Of a DNA stretch of 5,537 bases, positions 1 through 5,534 are shown piece after piece. A program made the position numbers and the translations under genes. The stretch comes from Phycisphaerales bacterium (lineage in GTDB: Bacteria > Planctomycetota > Phycisphaerae > Tepidisphaerales > Tepidisphaeraceae): NCBI GenBank assembly GCA_028288905.1, contig JAQGHJ010000473.1:1-5537 (forward strand). Direction: 5' to 3'. Positions within the stretch are counted from its first letter, which is position 1; each line of letters starts with the position of its first letter. The notes below the pieces were generated by a model. The model was not told the DNA's origin. It ran no database searches and saw only the letters and a program-made list of their open reading frames with translations.

Positions 1-48
1 CGAGGCCGCCCGCCCGGCCGGCGGGGCGTGGGTGTCGGCGACCAAGCC

Positions 49-87
49 GTGACGCCGTCGGCCGCGCCAGGCCGAGCGGAGCGTCAC
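49..87 (-). terminator. Hairpin downstream of the porin gene, possible terminator
   Basis: An imperfect stem-loop lies about 36 nt past the stop codon of the minus-strand porin gene. The outer arms GTGACGC (49-55) and GCGTCAC (81-87) are perfect complements. The inner arms TCGGCC (58-63) and GGCCGA (70-75) are also perfect, around a 6-nt loop, with a short interrupted G-C stretch between the two stems. There is no T-run after the stem in the minus direction, so it does not match a classical intrinsic terminator. It could instead stabilise the 3' end of the mRNA or be a dispersed repeat. The structure is seen directly; the function is inferred only from its position. Confidence 0.35.
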
Positions 88-122
88 ATCCGCCCCGCGA
101 GCCCGGCGTTCCCCCGGACCCC

Positions 123-1490
123 TCAGAACGCCAGCGTCACCCGCAGCGTGGCCGCCAGGGCGTCGCCGATCGTCGCGTCGCCGCCGGGGTGGATGATGTA
201 CTGCAGGTCCGGCTTCACGCTCAGGTACGACGTCACCTGGAAGTTGTACCACCCCTCGATCGACGTCTCGAAGTCCCGCGTGAAGCCGGCCCCGTCGGCC
301 TCAGTGAGCCGGGCGGCCGACACGCCGACGCCGATCGTGTCCGGGTTCGCCTTCGGGTATGGGCCAACCCACGTGACGCCGACCGAGTAGTGGTCCGTCA
401 CCTCGGTCACCCGCCCGTCCGTGTGCCCGTACTGGGCGAACGCGTAGACCCCGTTCTCGTTCCCCTTGTCGTAGAACTTCGGGTGGACCAGCTTCTGCTC
501 GACGATCGCGTACAGCCCGGCCGCCCCGTCCTGGGTGCCGCCGTCGAACCGGCCGAACGTCCCGTCGTGGTAGTGCCCGCCGACCACTGCCCGCCCGGGC
601 AGCGTGTTCTCCGCCAGCAGCCACTTCGCCCCGACCTCGGCGATGTAGAAGAAGCTCCGGCCCGAGTGGAACAGCTTCGACGGGCCGTACTCGCCCGTCC
701 GCACGCCGTCCTCGGCCCCGTTGCCGTCGTACACGCCGGCCCCGGCGTACAGCCAGCTCACCGGGTACACGAACACGTTCGCGCTCGTCGCCGCGTCCGG
801 GTAGGTCGGCATCCACGGGTTCAGCGTCGGCGAGTGCCCGTACGACGAGTTCACGAACCCGCCGGCGTTCTCCGGCAGCGCGAACTCGCTGTTGGCGTCC
901 ACCTTCCCGATTTTCACCCGCACCCGGTTGTCCAGCAGCAGCTGCTCGTACCACACCTCGGCGATTTGGGTCCGGCCGTCGGCGTCGGCGTTGTCGAACC
1001 CCTGCACGTCCCCGGTCAGCTCCTCCGACCCGTTCCGCCCGTCCTGCTGCTGGAAGTCGACGCTGAACGTGCCGCCGGCCAGCCCGAACGCGGCCCGGGT
1101 GTCGAGGTTCAGCCGCAGGTCCAGCAGGTACCGGCTCGCCTCGGACCGCGTATCGATCCCGCCGCGGAGGTTCTTGGAGAAGTCCCCGGTGAACACGCCC
1201 TCGAACGTGATGCCGGCGTTCTCGAGCGCCGGCCGGAGCCCGCCCCACTTCAAGATGCGCTGGTCGAGCCGGTCGGTCGGCGGTGGGACGCCCAGATCCT
1301 TGGCGGTCGCGTTCAGCAGATCGTCGTCGTTGGCGAGGTCGTCGACGTCGGTGGCGACGGCCCGGCCCGGGCGGTCCGGGGTCTGCTGGGCGGCGGCCGA
1401 CCGGGCGAAAACGGCCGCGACGACCGCGGTGGCGAGCACAGCTGCGAGGCTCCGGGCGCGCGGCAAGAGCGGCTGACGCATCAAATCCAT
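123..1490 (-). CDS. OprB-family outer-membrane porin
   Basis: This 455-residue protein is a predicted outer-membrane beta-barrel channel of the carbohydrate-selective porin (OprB) type, for passive entry of small solutes. From the chosen start, a basic n-region (R5, R11, R13) leads into an Ala/Val/Leu core and an A-A-A|Q-Q signal-peptidase I site near residue 34. The mature part alternates short amphipathic strands rich in Tyr, Gly and Asp. It contains a D-Q-R-I-L-K-W-G-G-L-R-P segment near the N-terminus, typical of OprB proteins, and a closing L-Q-Y-I-I-H-P-G-G segment. It ends in L-R-V-T-L-A-F with a terminal Phe, the usual outer-membrane assembly signal. Length fits the family, and no SLH domain is seen. 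The start at 1490 has GAGGA (1496-1500) just upstream. A longer frame from 1532 would translate through a Fur-type box and is rejected. The gene is divergent from the imelysin-like gene. The substrate is unknown; context suggests an iron chelate rather than sugar, which is inference. Confidence 0.85.
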   Translation of the reverse strand: MDLMRQPLLPRARSLAAVLATAVVAAVFARSAAAQQTPDRPGRAVATDVDDLANDDDLLNATAKDLGVPPPTDRLDQRILKWGGLRPALENAGITFEGVFTGDFSKNLRGGIDTRSEASRYLLDLRLNLDTRAAFGLAGGTFSVDFQQQDGRNGSEELTGDVQGFDNADADGRTQIAEVWYEQLLLDNRVRVKIGKVDANSEFALPENAGGFVNSSYGHSPTLNPWMPTYPDAATSANVFVYPVSWLYAGAGVYDGNGAEDGVRTGEYGPSKLFHSGRSFFYIAEVGAKWLLAENTLPGRAVVGGHYHDGTFGRFDGGTQDGAAGLYAIVEQKLVHPKFYDKGNENGVYAFAQYGHTDGRVTEVTDHYSVGVTWVGPYPKANPDTIGVGVSAARLTEADGAGFTRDFETSIEGWYNFQVTSYLSVKPDLQYIIHPGGDATIGDALAATLRVTLAF

Positions 1491-1495
1491 TGCGA

Positions 1496-1500
1496 TCCTC
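1496..1500 (-). promoter_or_regulatory. Ribosome binding site setting the porin start
   Basis: On the minus strand GAGGA is followed 5 nt later by ATG at 1490. It is the best Shine-Dalgarno match near any of the candidate Met codons (1532, 1490, 1481). It supports 1490 as the start, directly before the signal peptide. Confidence 0.6.
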
Positions 1501-1510
1501 GATTCGGGAA

Positions 1511-1538
1511 TTGAACTGAGACTGAGTCGCATTAGAAT
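1511..1538 (+). promoter_or_regulatory. Sigma70-like promoter for the imelysin-like gene
   Basis: A -35-like TTGAAC (1511-1516) and a -10-like TAGAAT (1533-1538, five of six consensus positions) are separated by 16 nt. The expected transcript start is near 1545, which leaves a leader of about 40 nt before the ATG at 1586. The spacer is almost exactly filled by the first Fur-type box (1517-1531), so a bound repressor would block polymerase. The hexamers are read directly; promoter activity is inferred. Confidence 0.5.
1517..1531. promoter_or_regulatory. Fur-type operator, box 1
   Basis: TGAGACTGAGTCGCA is a 7-1-7 inverted repeat: TGAGACT, a central G, then AGTCGCA, one base away from the perfect palindrome that ends AGTCTCA. 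The 7-1-7 layout with TGA-type outer ends is the known architecture of Fur-family operators. It lies between the -35 and -10 of the plus-strand promoter and next to the likely -10 (TCTAAT, 1536-1531) on the minus strand. Other Fur-family members (Zur, Mur, PerR) bind similar boxes. The neighbouring FTR1 gene favours iron-responsive Fur. Confidence 0.65.
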
Positions 1539-1560
1539 GCCATGTCTTCTTTAACTGCAA
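1531..1560 (-). promoter_or_regulatory. Possible promoter for the porin gene
   Basis: On the minus strand TCTAAT (1536-1531) matches five of six -10 consensus positions. A weak TTGCAG (1560-1555) sits 18 nt upstream as a -35. Box 2 overlaps this -35 and box 1 begins at the -10, so one repressor could cover both promoters. The -35 is poor, so this call is tentative. Confidence 0.35.
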
Positions 1561-1570
1561 CTGAGTCTCA
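1556..1570. promoter_or_regulatory. Fur-type operator, box 2
   Basis: TGCAACTGAGTCTCA is a second 7-1-7 element in the opposite orientation to box 1. Its reverse complement agrees with box 1 at 13 of 15 positions, and the two centres are 39 bp apart. It ends 15 nt before the imelysin-like start codon, inside the expected leader of that transcript. It also overlaps the possible -35 of the porin promoter. Two facing copies in 95 bp argue against chance. The identity of the regulator is inferred. Confidence 0.65.
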
Positions 1571-1585
1571 TCTCGGACCACGATC

Positions 1586-2686
1586 ATGAAACACCGCTTC
1601 CTCTCGGCCGTCGTCTTGGCGGGTGCTGCCGCCTGCTCGACCTCCCGCTTCGCCGCGGCGGTCGACGCCGCGCCGCCGGCCGCCGCCGCAAAGCCGCCGG
1701 TGGTCCCGGCGGCGGTTGGGGACCGGGCGGGCGTGAAGAAGTACCTCGTCGAGGTGCTCGATTCGGTCCAGAAGGCAACGGGCGACCTGAAGGTGGCTGG
1801 CACCGAGTACGCCGACCTCGTCGCCAAGGCCGGCGGCACCCCGGCCGCCGCCGCCAAGGCCGACCCGCAGCGGGTGGCGGACCTCGTCCGGCGGATGCGG
1901 GACGCGTACCAGCGGATCGACAGCTACGGGTACGAGTACGTCGAGGGGATCGTCGCCGGCGTGCCGGCGCTGATGAAGTACGACGTCGAACTGGACAGCG
2001 GGGTGCCGGCCGCCAAGTCGACCATTCAGGACCAGGTCCCGCCGATCGTCATCCACGCCGGCCCGCTGACGATCGACAAGGAGGGGTCGCTGAACAACTA
2101 CCTGATCGAGCCGACCGTCTTCGGCACGAACCCCCGGTTCACGAGCGGGCAGGCCGTGCTGCCGGGCCTCGGGGACAAGCCGGTCGGGCTGCCGAACCCG
2201 CAGCTGGTCGTCGCGCTGGCCGACTACGCGATCGGCGGGTACGGCCGGCTGCGGAAGGACGCCGACGCCTGGCAGCCGACGGACGCCGACTGCTTCCACA
2301 TCATGGCGAACATGACCCCGACGCTGGCCGATTACTTCGAGGAGTGGAAGGAGAGCAAGAAGTTCGGGTCGGCCGCCGGCGGGCGGTTCGTCGCCGTCAG
2401 CCGGGTGTCGGACATGCGGGGGATTATGACGAGCACCCAACTGGCGTGGCAGGCGGTGCGGACGGGGGTGCGGGCGAAGGACGCCCCGCTGGCCGACAGC
2501 GTGTCGCTCGGGTACGCCCAGGTGCTGAAGTTCATCGACACGGTCGACGCCCGCGAGCAGAAGAAGCCGTTGAACGTCGAGACGATCGACGCGCTCGGCA
2601 CGCAGGCGAAAGAGCGGGCGGACAAGCTGACCGTCCAGGCCGGGCAGGCGGCGGCGCTGGTCGGGGTGAACGTGGACGCGAAGTGA
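1586..2686 (+). CDS. Secreted imelysin/EfeO-like protein
   Basis: This is a 366-residue exported, mostly helical protein. Residues 1-25 form a signal peptide (K2, R4, then a Leu/Val/Ala core). C17 after L-A-G-A-A-A could be a weak lipobox cysteine, otherwise A-A-A near residue 25 is a signal-peptidase I site. An Ala/Pro linker follows to about residue 45. Two helical halves follow, the first with Y-G-Y-E-Y-V-E-G-I-V-A-G-V-P from Y114, the second with D-Y-F-E-E-W-K and a C-terminal segment (Q-A-K-E-R, Q-A-A-A-L-V-G-V). These resemble imelysin/EfeM-EfeO-like periplasmic proteins as I remember them; no search was possible. The classical H-x-x-E metal motif is absent: the only two histidines beyond the signal peptide are H157 and H238, and neither has E at +3. 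Its Fur-type boxes and the FTR1 permease downstream support a role in periplasmic iron binding or delivery. No clear Shine-Dalgarno precedes the ATG; the signal peptide supports this start. Confidence 0.6.
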   Translation: MKHRFLSAVVLAGAAACSTSRFAAAVDAAPPAAAAKPPVVPAAVGDRAGVKKYLVEVLDSVQKATGDLKVAGTEYADLVAKAGGTPAAAAKADPQRVADLVRRMRDAYQRIDSYGYEYVEGIVAGVPALMKYDVELDSGVPAAKSTIQDQVPPIVIHAGPLTIDKEGSLNNYLIEPTVFGTNPRFTSGQAVLPGLGDKPVGLPNPQLVVALADYAIGGYGRLRKDADAWQPTDADCFHIMANMTPTLADYFEEWKESKKFGSAAGGRFVAVSRVSDMRGIMTSTQLAWQAVRTGVRAKDAPLADSVSLGYAQVLKFIDTVDAREQKKPLNVETIDALGTQAKERADKLTVQAGQAAALVGVNVDAK

Positions 2687-2701
2687 GGGGCGGATAGGAA
2701 A

Positions 2702-2749
2702 GGGGGAGAGTGGGGGAGGGGGAGATGGGGCGAGGGGGGCGGGCCAGGG
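2702..2749 (+). repeat. G-run tract, possible G-quadruplex former
   Basis: Seven runs of three to six G's lie within 48 nt (2702-2706, 2712-2716, 2718-2722, 2727-2730, 2734-2739, 2741-2743, 2747-2749), with loops of one to four nt. This exceeds the usual four-run quadruplex pattern. The G-rich strand is the sense strand, so the structure could form in the mRNA just after the imelysin-like stop codon. It could also be a simple-sequence product of high GC. Confidence 0.45.
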
Positions 2750-2781
2750 CGAGGGCGACCGGACAGACGTCGGTCGCGGCT

Positions 2782-2799
2782 TGGTCGCTTCAGCGACCA
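2782..2799 (+). terminator. Perfect 7-bp hairpin after the imelysin-like gene
   Basis: TGGTCGC (2782-2788) and GCGACCA (2793-2799) pair perfectly around a TTCA loop, about 95 nt after the stop codon. No T-run follows. It may be a weak terminator, an mRNA-stabilising stem or part of the neighbouring repeat cluster. Confidence 0.3.
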
Positions 2800-2853
2800 G
2801 GTGGACGGCCCGTCGTGACGCGACCGCACCCAGCGCGGCGCGCGACCCGCGTT

Positions 2854-2907
2854 TCACCTCTCCCTCCGAGAGAGGTCGTCGCGGCGAAGCCGCGGCGGGT
2901 GAGGGTG
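2854..2907 (-). repeat. Palindromic intergenic repeat, copy A (with extra hairpin)
   Basis: Read on the minus strand, this copy begins ACCCTCACCC (2906-2897). A 21-nt insert (2896-2876) follows, then CCTCTCTCGGAGGGAGAGG (2875-2857), a self-complementary block. The insert supplies most of a second hairpin, whose arms CGCGGC (2880-2885) and GCCGCG (2889-2894) close on a GAA loop. The GCGAAGC core of that loop is known as an unusually stable DNA mini-hairpin. The two outer blocks match copy B in the opposite orientation. Confidence 0.6.
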
Positions 2908-2973
2908 ATCGTCGAGCGGGCCTGCCGCTATCGGGCCAAATGGCCTCGCGAGCACCAGGCCGCTTCGACGCTA

Positions 2974-3008
2974 ACCCTCACCCCCGCCCTCTCCCGGAGG
3001 GAGAGGGG
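2974..3008 (+). repeat. Palindromic intergenic repeat, copy B (short form)
   Basis: ACCCTCACCC (2974-2983) is followed by only three bases and then CCCTCTCCC (2987-2995), loop GGA, GGGAGAGGG (2999-3007), a perfect 9-bp stem. The first block is identical to that of copy A. The palindrome differs from copy A at one of 19 positions. CCCTCACCC...CTCTCCC palindromes are a dispersed intergenic repeat style that I recall from many bacterial genomes; they probably act like REP elements. Confidence 0.6.
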
Positions 3009-3115
3009 GTCACGGGCTCGCCGCCCCGGCCCGCGCGGGCACCGGCCCGTGAGCCGACTGAAGAAGCCGACGAAGCCGAACTGACTCGTTCCCGACCCAC
3101 GGACGGACCGTCCCG

Positions 3116-5503
3116 ATGAAACCGTTCAGCCTTTTCGCCGCCGCCGTCGCCACGCTGTTCGCGGGCGTGCTGTCCCTGACCGCGCCGCCCGCCCGGGCGG
3201 CCGACGCCGCCGCCCCGGCCCCGGGCGTCGTCACAGCGCTAGCCGACTGGGCGGCGGCGGTCGACGACCGGCTCGTCGATTACTACTCCGACCCGACGGC
3301 CACCGGCCCGCTGCCGCCGCCGGACGCAGCGACGGCCGGCTGGGGCGATCCGGCCAAGGCGCTCGTCCGCGCGGCCGTGGCCTCTGCCCCGGGTACCGGC
3401 GACGTTGGGACGGGCTCGTCCCCGTCGACCCACGCGTTCCCGTTCGCCGCCGGCCGGCTCCGGGCTCGGGTGCAGCAGGCGGTCGTGCTGGAGATGGCGG
3501 CCGCCGTCCGGGCCGGGCGGGTGGTCGACGCCCAAGCGCTGCGGTGCGGGCTGACTTTGCCCCGCGGGGTGTCGGCGGCCGAGGGGGCGCTGGTCCTCCA
3601 AACGCTCGGCGGGCAGACCGACCCAGCCAAGCGGGCCGACGCCGCGCGGGTGCTCGCCCGCGAGGCGATCACCTGGCAGACGACCCGCGTCCGCGTCCTG
3701 CTCGACGAGGCGACTCGCTCGGCGGCCGCCAAGGACCACCCGATGCCCGGCCGGCTCCTGGAGCGACTCGGCGAGGCGGTGACACTCGCCGACCTGCCCG
3801 ACGCGCTGCGAATCGAGGCGAACGTGCCCCCGGCCCCGCCGGCGGCCGGGGCCGACCTGCCCGCCGCGCTCGCCGCCGTCGCCGCAAGCGACTGGGCCAA
3901 CGTCCCCGCCCCGCTCGCCGAGCTCCGCAAGGCGGTCGAGGAGCGGCTCCCGAGCCTGCTCACGCCGGACGAGCGGAGCCGCCGCGAGCGGCTGCTGCTG
4001 AAGATCGTCCAGCTCGTCCCGCAGGAGTATTCCGCCGGCGTCCGGGACGGACAGGTCGCCGTCCCGCTGGAGTACCGCGAGGCCGTCACGTTCACCGCCC
4101 AGGCCCGGCAGATGGTCGGGGAGCTGGCCCCACTGTGGCTGGCCGACCCGTCCGCCGCGCTCGCGCCGGCCGTCCGGTCGCTGGAGGAGAAGCTGGAGGC
4201 CGCGGACGGCATGATCGCCGCCAAAGCCACGGCCGGCGAGGTCGAGGCCGCGTTCGCGTCCGCCGGCGACCTGCTCAAGGGCGCGTTCGGGATCACGCTC
4301 CGCCGCAGCGGCACGACGGCCGACATCGTCGACGAGGTGATGCTCGAGACCCGGTCCGTGCTGACGGCCAGCCTGTCCGCCGCCATGGCCGGCCGGTGGG
4401 CCGACGCCGAGCGGCTGCGGGTCGAGGCGTACACGACGTACGACCCGGAGCTGGAGGCCCGGCTCATGCCCCGGGACCCGCAGCTGGCGCTGGACATCGA
4501 GCGGCTGCTGCTCGACGGGCTCGACGACGCCCGGCCCGGCGTGAAGGAGCTGCTCGACCGCCGGGCGTCCGACGCCGACCTCCAGGCCGGGTATGCCCGG
4601 GTGGCCGAGTCGCTGGACAAGGCGGCGGCGATGCTCAAGAGCGGGATCAGCCCGACGGCCGCCGCGATGAACGCCGCCAGCATCGTGCTGCGGGAGGGGC
4701 TGGAGGGGCTGCTGGTGGTCGTCGCGATCTTCGCCGGGCTGCGGGGTGCCGAGAACGCCCGCCGCCGCCGGCTGATCTGGCTCGGCATCGCCGCCAGCAT
4801 GGCCGCGACGGCCGGCACTTGGGTCCTGAGCCAGACGCTGATGACCAGCCTGCGGTCCCACGGGGAGGTGATCGCGGCCGTCACCGGCATCCTGGCGATC
4901 GGTGTGCTGCTACTGATCACGAACTGGCTGTTCCACCAGGTGTACTGGCGGCAGTGGGTGACGACGCTCAAGACGCAGGCGACGGAGGACGGCGGGAGCC
5001 TGTGGCAGCTCGTGTCGGTCGGGTTCCTCGTCGGGTACCGCGAGGGGTTCGAGACGGTGTTGTTCCTCCAGAGCCTCGTGCTCGACGCGGGCGGGCAGTC
5101 GGTGGCCGTCGGGGTGACGGCCGGGTCGGTCGTGCTGCTGGGGCTCGGGCTGGCCGCGCTGTGGGTCGGGCTGAAGCTGCCGTACTTCAAGATCCTGATG
5201 GTGACGGCGCTGATGATCGGGGTCGTGCTGATCACGTTCGTCGGCGGGACGGTCCGGGCGGCCCAGACGGTCGGGTGGCTGCCGGTGCACCGCCTGATGC
5301 CCGGGTCGTGGCCGGCGTGGCTGGGCAACTGGCTCGGACTGTACAACACGTGGGAGAGCGTGATCGGCCAACTCCTGACGGCCGCCGTCGTGCTCGGGAC
5401 GTGGGCCGTCGCCCGGGCGCAGGCGAAGCGCAAGAGCGCCAAGCGGCGGCAGGAGCGGGCGGCCGGCGCGCCGTCGCAACCGCAGCGGCCGGCGATCGCG
5501 TGA
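3116..5503 (+). CDS. FTR1-family iron permease with large extracytoplasmic N-domain
   Basis: This 795-residue inner-membrane permease is predicted to import iron. Residues 1-28 are a signal peptide (K2, hydrophobic core, A-R-A|A-D). About residues 30-510 form an Ala-rich helical domain that should face the periplasm. Its L-V-P-Q-E-Y then G-V-R-D-G-Q-V and P-L-E-Y-R-E-A (about 300-323, with E319 and E322) resembles the N-domain of large bacterial FTR1 proteins. No C-x-x-C-H haem motif is present; the only cysteine I see is C144. The permease follows with seven helices at roughly 516-540, 553-573, 585-606, 629-655, 663-686, 691-712 and 747-767. R526-E-G-L-E530 in helix 1 and R642-E-G-F-E646 in helix 4 are the paired REGLE-type motifs that bind iron in FTR1/EfeU. 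R549-R552, R612/K619, K687/K692 and the basic tail fall on the inside, so topology is N-out, C-in. The 430-nt gap from the imelysin-like gene leaves co-transcription uncertain. Only a weak GGACGGA precedes the ATG; the signal peptide supports this start. Confidence 0.9.
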   Translation: MKPFSLFAAAVATLFAGVLSLTAPPARAADAAAPAPGVVTALADWAAAVDDRLVDYYSDPTATGPLPPPDAATAGWGDPAKALVRAAVASAPGTGDVGTGSSPSTHAFPFAAGRLRARVQQAVVLEMAAAVRAGRVVDAQALRCGLTLPRGVSAAEGALVLQTLGGQTDPAKRADAARVLAREAITWQTTRVRVLLDEATRSAAAKDHPMPGRLLERLGEAVTLADLPDALRIEANVPPAPPAAGADLPAALAAVAASDWANVPAPLAELRKAVEERLPSLLTPDERSRRERLLLKIVQLVPQEYSAGVRDGQVAVPLEYREAVTFTAQARQMVGELAPLWLADPSAALAPAVRSLEEKLEAADGMIAAKATAGEVEAAFASAGDLLKGAFGITLRRSGTTADIVDEVMLETRSVLTASLSAAMAGRWADAERLRVEAYTTYDPELEARLMPRDPQLALDIERLLLDGLDDARPGVKELLDRRASDADLQAGYARVAESLDKAAAMLKSGISPTAAAMNAASIVLREGLEGLLVVVAIFAGLRGAENARRRRLIWLGIAASMAATAGTWVLSQTLMTSLRSHGEVIAAVTGILAIGVLLLITNWLFHQVYWRQWVTTLKTQATEDGGSLWQLVSVGFLVGYREGFETVLFLQSLVLDAGGQSVAVGVTAGSVVLLGLGLAALWVGLKLPYFKILMVTALMIGVVLITFVGGTVRAAQTVGWLPVHRLMPGSWPAWLGNWLGLYNTWESVIGQLLTAAVVLGTWAVARAQAKRKSAKRRQERAAGAPSQPQRPAIA

Positions 5504-5507
5504 GCCT

Positions 5508-5534
5508 GGCGGCGGCGGCGGCGGCGGCGGCGGC
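5508..5534. repeat. (GGC)9 trinucleotide tract
   Basis: Nine uninterrupted GGC units begin 4 nt after the FTR1 stop codon and run almost to the window end. Slippage during replication could vary its length. Whether it lies in a spacer or in the end of a convergent gene (it would read Ala, Pro or Arg runs) cannot be told from this window. Confidence 0.75.

Larger units (their letters stand above)
2687..3115. other. 429-bp non-coding spacer rich in repeats
   Basis: No convincing gene lies between the imelysin-like stop and the FTR1 start. Open frames here are Arg/Pro/Gly-rich and run straight through palindromes. In order it holds a G-run tract (2702-2749), a perfect 7-bp hairpin (2782-2799), two inverted copies of one palindromic repeat (about 2854-2907 and 2974-3008), and a direct repeat GAAGCCGAC/GAAGCCGAA (3064-3081). 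A short palindrome, GGCCA-AA-TGGCC, sits at 2934-2945 between the two repeat copies. I see no Fur-type box and no clear promoter just upstream of 3116, so FTR1 may be transcribed by read-through. An independent promoter cannot be excluded. Confidence 0.6.

Noticed and set aside
1..122. Start of another gene at the left edge
   Set aside because: The plus-strand frame from 28 continues antisense into the porin gene and has no domain or signal; nothing else is supported here except the hairpin.
189..1857. Long open frames overlapping the porin gene on both strands (for example 189-1514 plus and 301-1857 minus)
   Set aside because: They are Arg/Val/Pro-rich shadows of the porin gene. The 301-1857 frame also runs through the promoter region and into the start of the imelysin-like gene.
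1568..2857. Open frames antisense to the imelysin-like gene
   Set aside because: The products are Arg/Pro/His-rich with no recognisable feature, while the sense frame has a signal peptide and a coherent helical pattern.
2934..2945. GGCCA-AA-TGGCC palindrome as a separate operator for FTR1
   Set aside because: It is short, GC-typical, about 170 bp from the FTR1 start, lacks the 7-1-7 Fur layout and has no promoter hexamers beside it.
2854..3008. CRISPR array
   Set aside because: There are only two repeat copies, in opposite orientation, each itself palindromic, with no regular spacers or cas genes.
2710..3234. Short open frames in the spacer before FTR1
   Set aside because: They translate straight through the palindromic repeats, give Arg/Pro-rich peptides and have no ribosome binding site or family resemblance.
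3116..4660. Cytochrome c-type haem site in the FTR1 N-domain
   Set aside because: I looked for C-x-x-C-H because some large FTR1 proteins carry it; only a single cysteine (C144) is present.
3239..5442. Very long open frames antisense to the FTR1 gene (540 and 719 codons)
   Set aside because: Their products are Ser/Arg/Pro/Gly-rich low-complexity proteins with no signal, domain or hydrophobic pattern. Such frames arise because a GC-rich gene rarely gives stop codons on the opposite strand. The sense frame has a signal peptide, seven helices and both iron motifs.
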